Below, piece after piece: positions 5,577 to 6,936 of a stretch of 6,936 nt of DNA; position 1 is the stretch's first letter; each line of letters begins with the position of its first letter. The stretch is from Flavobacteriia bacterium (GTDB lineage Bacteria > Bacteroidota > Bacteroidia > Flavobacteriales_D > Crocinitomicaceae): the NCBI GenBank assembly GCA_009925805.1, contig RFQF01000105.1, positions 1-6,936 of the forward strand, in the 5' to 3' direction. The notes below the pieces were generated by a model. The model saw only the letters and a list, made by a program, of their open reading frames with translations. It was not told where the DNA came from and made no database searches. The position numbers were made by a program, and so were the translations under genes.

Positions 5577-6160
5577 AACAACAGCCTTGATTTTACGACA
5601 GATCCTCTGAATTCATCGAGTTTTTCGTTCACGCCATGGTCTGCGAAGCGTTGCATCAATTTCTTTACTCCCTTGGCTTCTTTAGCCTCCTTTTCACGCT
5701 TTACTATGGGTATTAAGGCCCTGAAATAGATAGGACCATGATCGGATGCCAAAGGCTTTTCCAAAAGCGCCAAGGAAATGGGCTCCGTAAGCAAAAGAGC
5801 TTCAAATCCAGCCGCTTTAAACCGGCCTTCAGGCACATTTTTAAGGGAAAAAGTATGCCCATGAATAGCCCAACGACCTTGTTTCAGGTAATTTTTTATG
5901 GATACCAAGGTTTCCAAGGCCCACTCAAAAAGCGGGTCTCCCAATTCAGAATTCCAATACGCTGGCAAAAGAAGGTACAACTCAATACGCGCAAATGCTG
6001 CGTATTTCGCGGCCACGGGCATGGTATACTCTCCCAAATCTGTGGTGAACAGCAGTTTACCTTTCCCTTCGGGAAAGCACAAAAGCCCCAAGGTTTCCGC
6101 TTTCCATACCACGGATTCGACTTTTATTGAAAACAAGGTTTCGATTTGATTAACGCGCAT
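5564..6160 (-). CDS. SUFU (suppressor of fused)-domain protein
   Basis: A 198-residue soluble protein with no signal peptide or membrane segment. It matches the bacterial suppressor-of-fused-like domain by pattern: an N-terminal strand with TTDLGEYTMP (39-48), RIELYLLLPAYW (58-69), EWALETL (79-85), WAIHGHTF (97-104) with the conserved GHT, a divergent region at 110-130, then GPIYFRALIPIVKREKEAKEA (142-162) and a C-terminal helix ending LMQRFADHGV (168-177). Length is near that of other single-domain SUFU proteins. The domain is best known in animals as a regulator of Gli. In bacteria it is often seen as an immunity protein of contact-dependent toxins, but many copies have no known role, and no toxin gene is visible here. 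It overlaps the peroxidase gene by 11 bases upstream and the EamA gene by 13 bases downstream. The ATG at 6160 is the first Met in frame after the overlap. Function is unknown; the family call rests on motif memory only. Confidence 0.68.
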   Translation of the reverse strand: MRVNQIETLFSIKVESVVWKAETLGLLCFPEGKGKLLFTTDLGEYTMPVAAKYAAFARIELYLLLPAYWNSELGDPLFEWALETLVSIKNYLKQGRWAIHGHTFSLKNVPEGRFKAAGFEALLLTEPISLALLEKPLASDHGPIYFRALIPIVKREKEAKEAKGVKKLMQRFADHGVNEKLDEFRGSVVKSRLLFWRK

Positions 6161-6936
6161 TTCCTCGGAATTTTTTCATGTAACTCGTATCTGTTAAGGA
6201 ATATAGAAAGGCGATTAATTGTTGTTGTTCTGTTTCGCTCAACGTAAAGGGACGTATGTTGGTATTTTGGCCTTTGGGGTGCTTTCCTCCCGCTTGGTAA
6301 TGCCTGAGCACATCTTCCAGAGTTTGCCTACTGCCGTCGTGCATGTAGGGATACGTCAAGGCGATGTTTCTCAGGGTTGGAACCTTAAAGAACCCTATAT
6401 CCGCACTGTCCAAATGAATCCGAAAACGTCCTTTGTCCTTCCCATATTCCGCATATAGTCCGTTGTTTTCTGCCTTAAAATTCGTAAAATAAGGTGCAGG
6501 ATGACATTGTACACAATAAAGGGAATTGAACAGCTTCATGCCTTCTTTTTGTTGGGCGCTGAGCGCATTTTTGTGTCCCTTTAGGTATTGGTCATAGGGG
6601 CTGTTGAGGGAAATTAAGCTTCGTTCAAAGGCGGCAATACTTCGGGTTAGCACCCAAGCATCAAAATCACGGTTAAATATTTCCTTGGCTGCTTGTTGAT
6701 ATGCTGGGATTTGCCGCAGTTTTGGGATGAGTTCTTTCATGTTATGTCCCATTTCGTTGGGTTCTTGAATCGGGACAATGACTTGTAATTCCAAGGTCTT
6801 CAAATGCGCATCGAACATGACCGTTTCTAAAAAAGCGCTATTGAGTAACGTAGGCGCATTGCGTTCGGCAAGCAGTCCTCCAATTCCTTCGGCAAGGGGT
6901 TTACGATCCGTGAAGGCAAATTCCGGCCGATGGCAG
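6150..6936 (-). CDS. Di-heme cytochrome c peroxidase (CCP/MauG family), 5' part beyond window edge
   Basis: The reading frame is open to the right edge, giving 261 visible residues. The edge cuts through the first heme motif: the first visible residues are CHRPEFAFTD, the end of a CXXCH site (Cys-His at 6930-6935). The second heme site is CVQCH at 6501-6515. YPYMHDGS places a Met (visible residue 198) where the family has an axial heme ligand. NEMGHNM and VPTLRNIALTYPYMHDG are typical of the family. Members are periplasmic enzymes that reduce hydrogen peroxide with electrons from small cytochromes, or oxidise protein side chains (MauG type). A signal peptide is expected but lies outside the window. 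The segment where many members have WDGR reads MFDAHLKTLE here, a variant I associate with Bacteroidota peroxidases. The ATG at 6818 is internal, not the start. Its stop overlaps the SUFU gene by 11 bases, making it the upstream gene of that operon. Confidence 0.94.
   Translation of the reverse strand, partial: CHRPEFAFTDRKPLAEGIGGLLAERNAPTLLNSAFLETVMFDAHLKTLELQVIVPIQEPNEMGHNMKELIPKLRQIPAYQQAAKEIFNRDFDAWVLTRSIAAFERSLISLNSPYDQYLKGHKNALSAQQKEGMKLFNSLYCVQCHPAPYFTNFKAENNGLYAEYGKDKGRFRIHLDSADIGFFKVPTLRNIALTYPYMHDGSRQTLEDVLRHYQAGGKHPKGQNTNIRPFTLSETEQQQLIAFLYSLTDTSYMKKFRGNAR

Noticed and set aside
5738..6149. Plus-strand open frames opposite the SUFU gene
   Set aside because: They were weighed against the SUFU call; the minus-strand frame has family motifs and overlaps its neighbours as operon genes do, while these have neither.
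5564..6160. Toxin-immunity module built on the SUFU protein
   Set aside because: No polymorphic toxin, secretion or repeat-rich gene is present; the neighbours are a peroxidase and an exporter.

Overview
This window looks like a piece of a Bacteroidota chromosome, probably from a flavobacterium-like lineage. The evidence is indirect. Exact matches to the Bacteroidota -7 promoter consensus TAnnTTTG lie just upstream of three genes, and Shine-Dalgarno sequences are nearly absent. The Mrp protein lacks the usual CXXC pair, and the di-heme peroxidase resembles those common in this phylum. Base composition is moderate and fairly even. I see no RNA gene, insertion sequence, CRISPR array or other mobile element. 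Coding is dense: the longest gap without a gene is 68 bases.

Left part, minus strand (1-1244): the 5' portion of sucA (2-oxoglutarate dehydrogenase E1) runs off the left edge. A small DUF423/YgdD-family membrane protein lies 54 bases upstream of it on the same strand. A 36-base divergent spacer (1245-1280) follows, carrying one TAnnTTTG box on each strand, so close together that the two promoters would overlap.

Middle part, plus strand (1281-3144): three genes with overlapping ends form one tight operon. They encode a predicted lipoprotein of unknown function, an Mrp/NBP35-type P-loop ATPase starting at a GTG inside the lipoprotein gene, and a stand-alone NifU C-terminal domain protein whose ATG shares one base with the mrp stop. 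The last two point to iron-sulfur cluster assembly or delivery. The Mrp here has no CXXC pair, while its NifU partner does.

Right part, minus strand (3154-6936), read from right to left: a di-heme cytochrome c peroxidase (its 5' part is outside the window), a SUFU-domain protein, a 10-TM EamA/DMT transporter starting at TTG, and, after 68 bases, an aldehyde dehydrogenase closely resembling 2-aminomuconate semialdehyde dehydrogenase of tryptophan (kynurenine) catabolism. The first three overlap by 11 and 13 bases and are probably cotranscribed and translationally coupled. The aldehyde dehydrogenase may be part of the same transcript or have its own promoter. The plus and minus transcription units converge with only nine bases between stop codons.

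Most of the content is recognisable core metabolism and maintenance. I did not find a clearly new multi-gene system. The least explained points are the unknown lipoprotein fused by overlap to the Fe-S operon, the SUFU-domain protein locked between a peroxidase and an exporter, and the interleaved divergent promoters.
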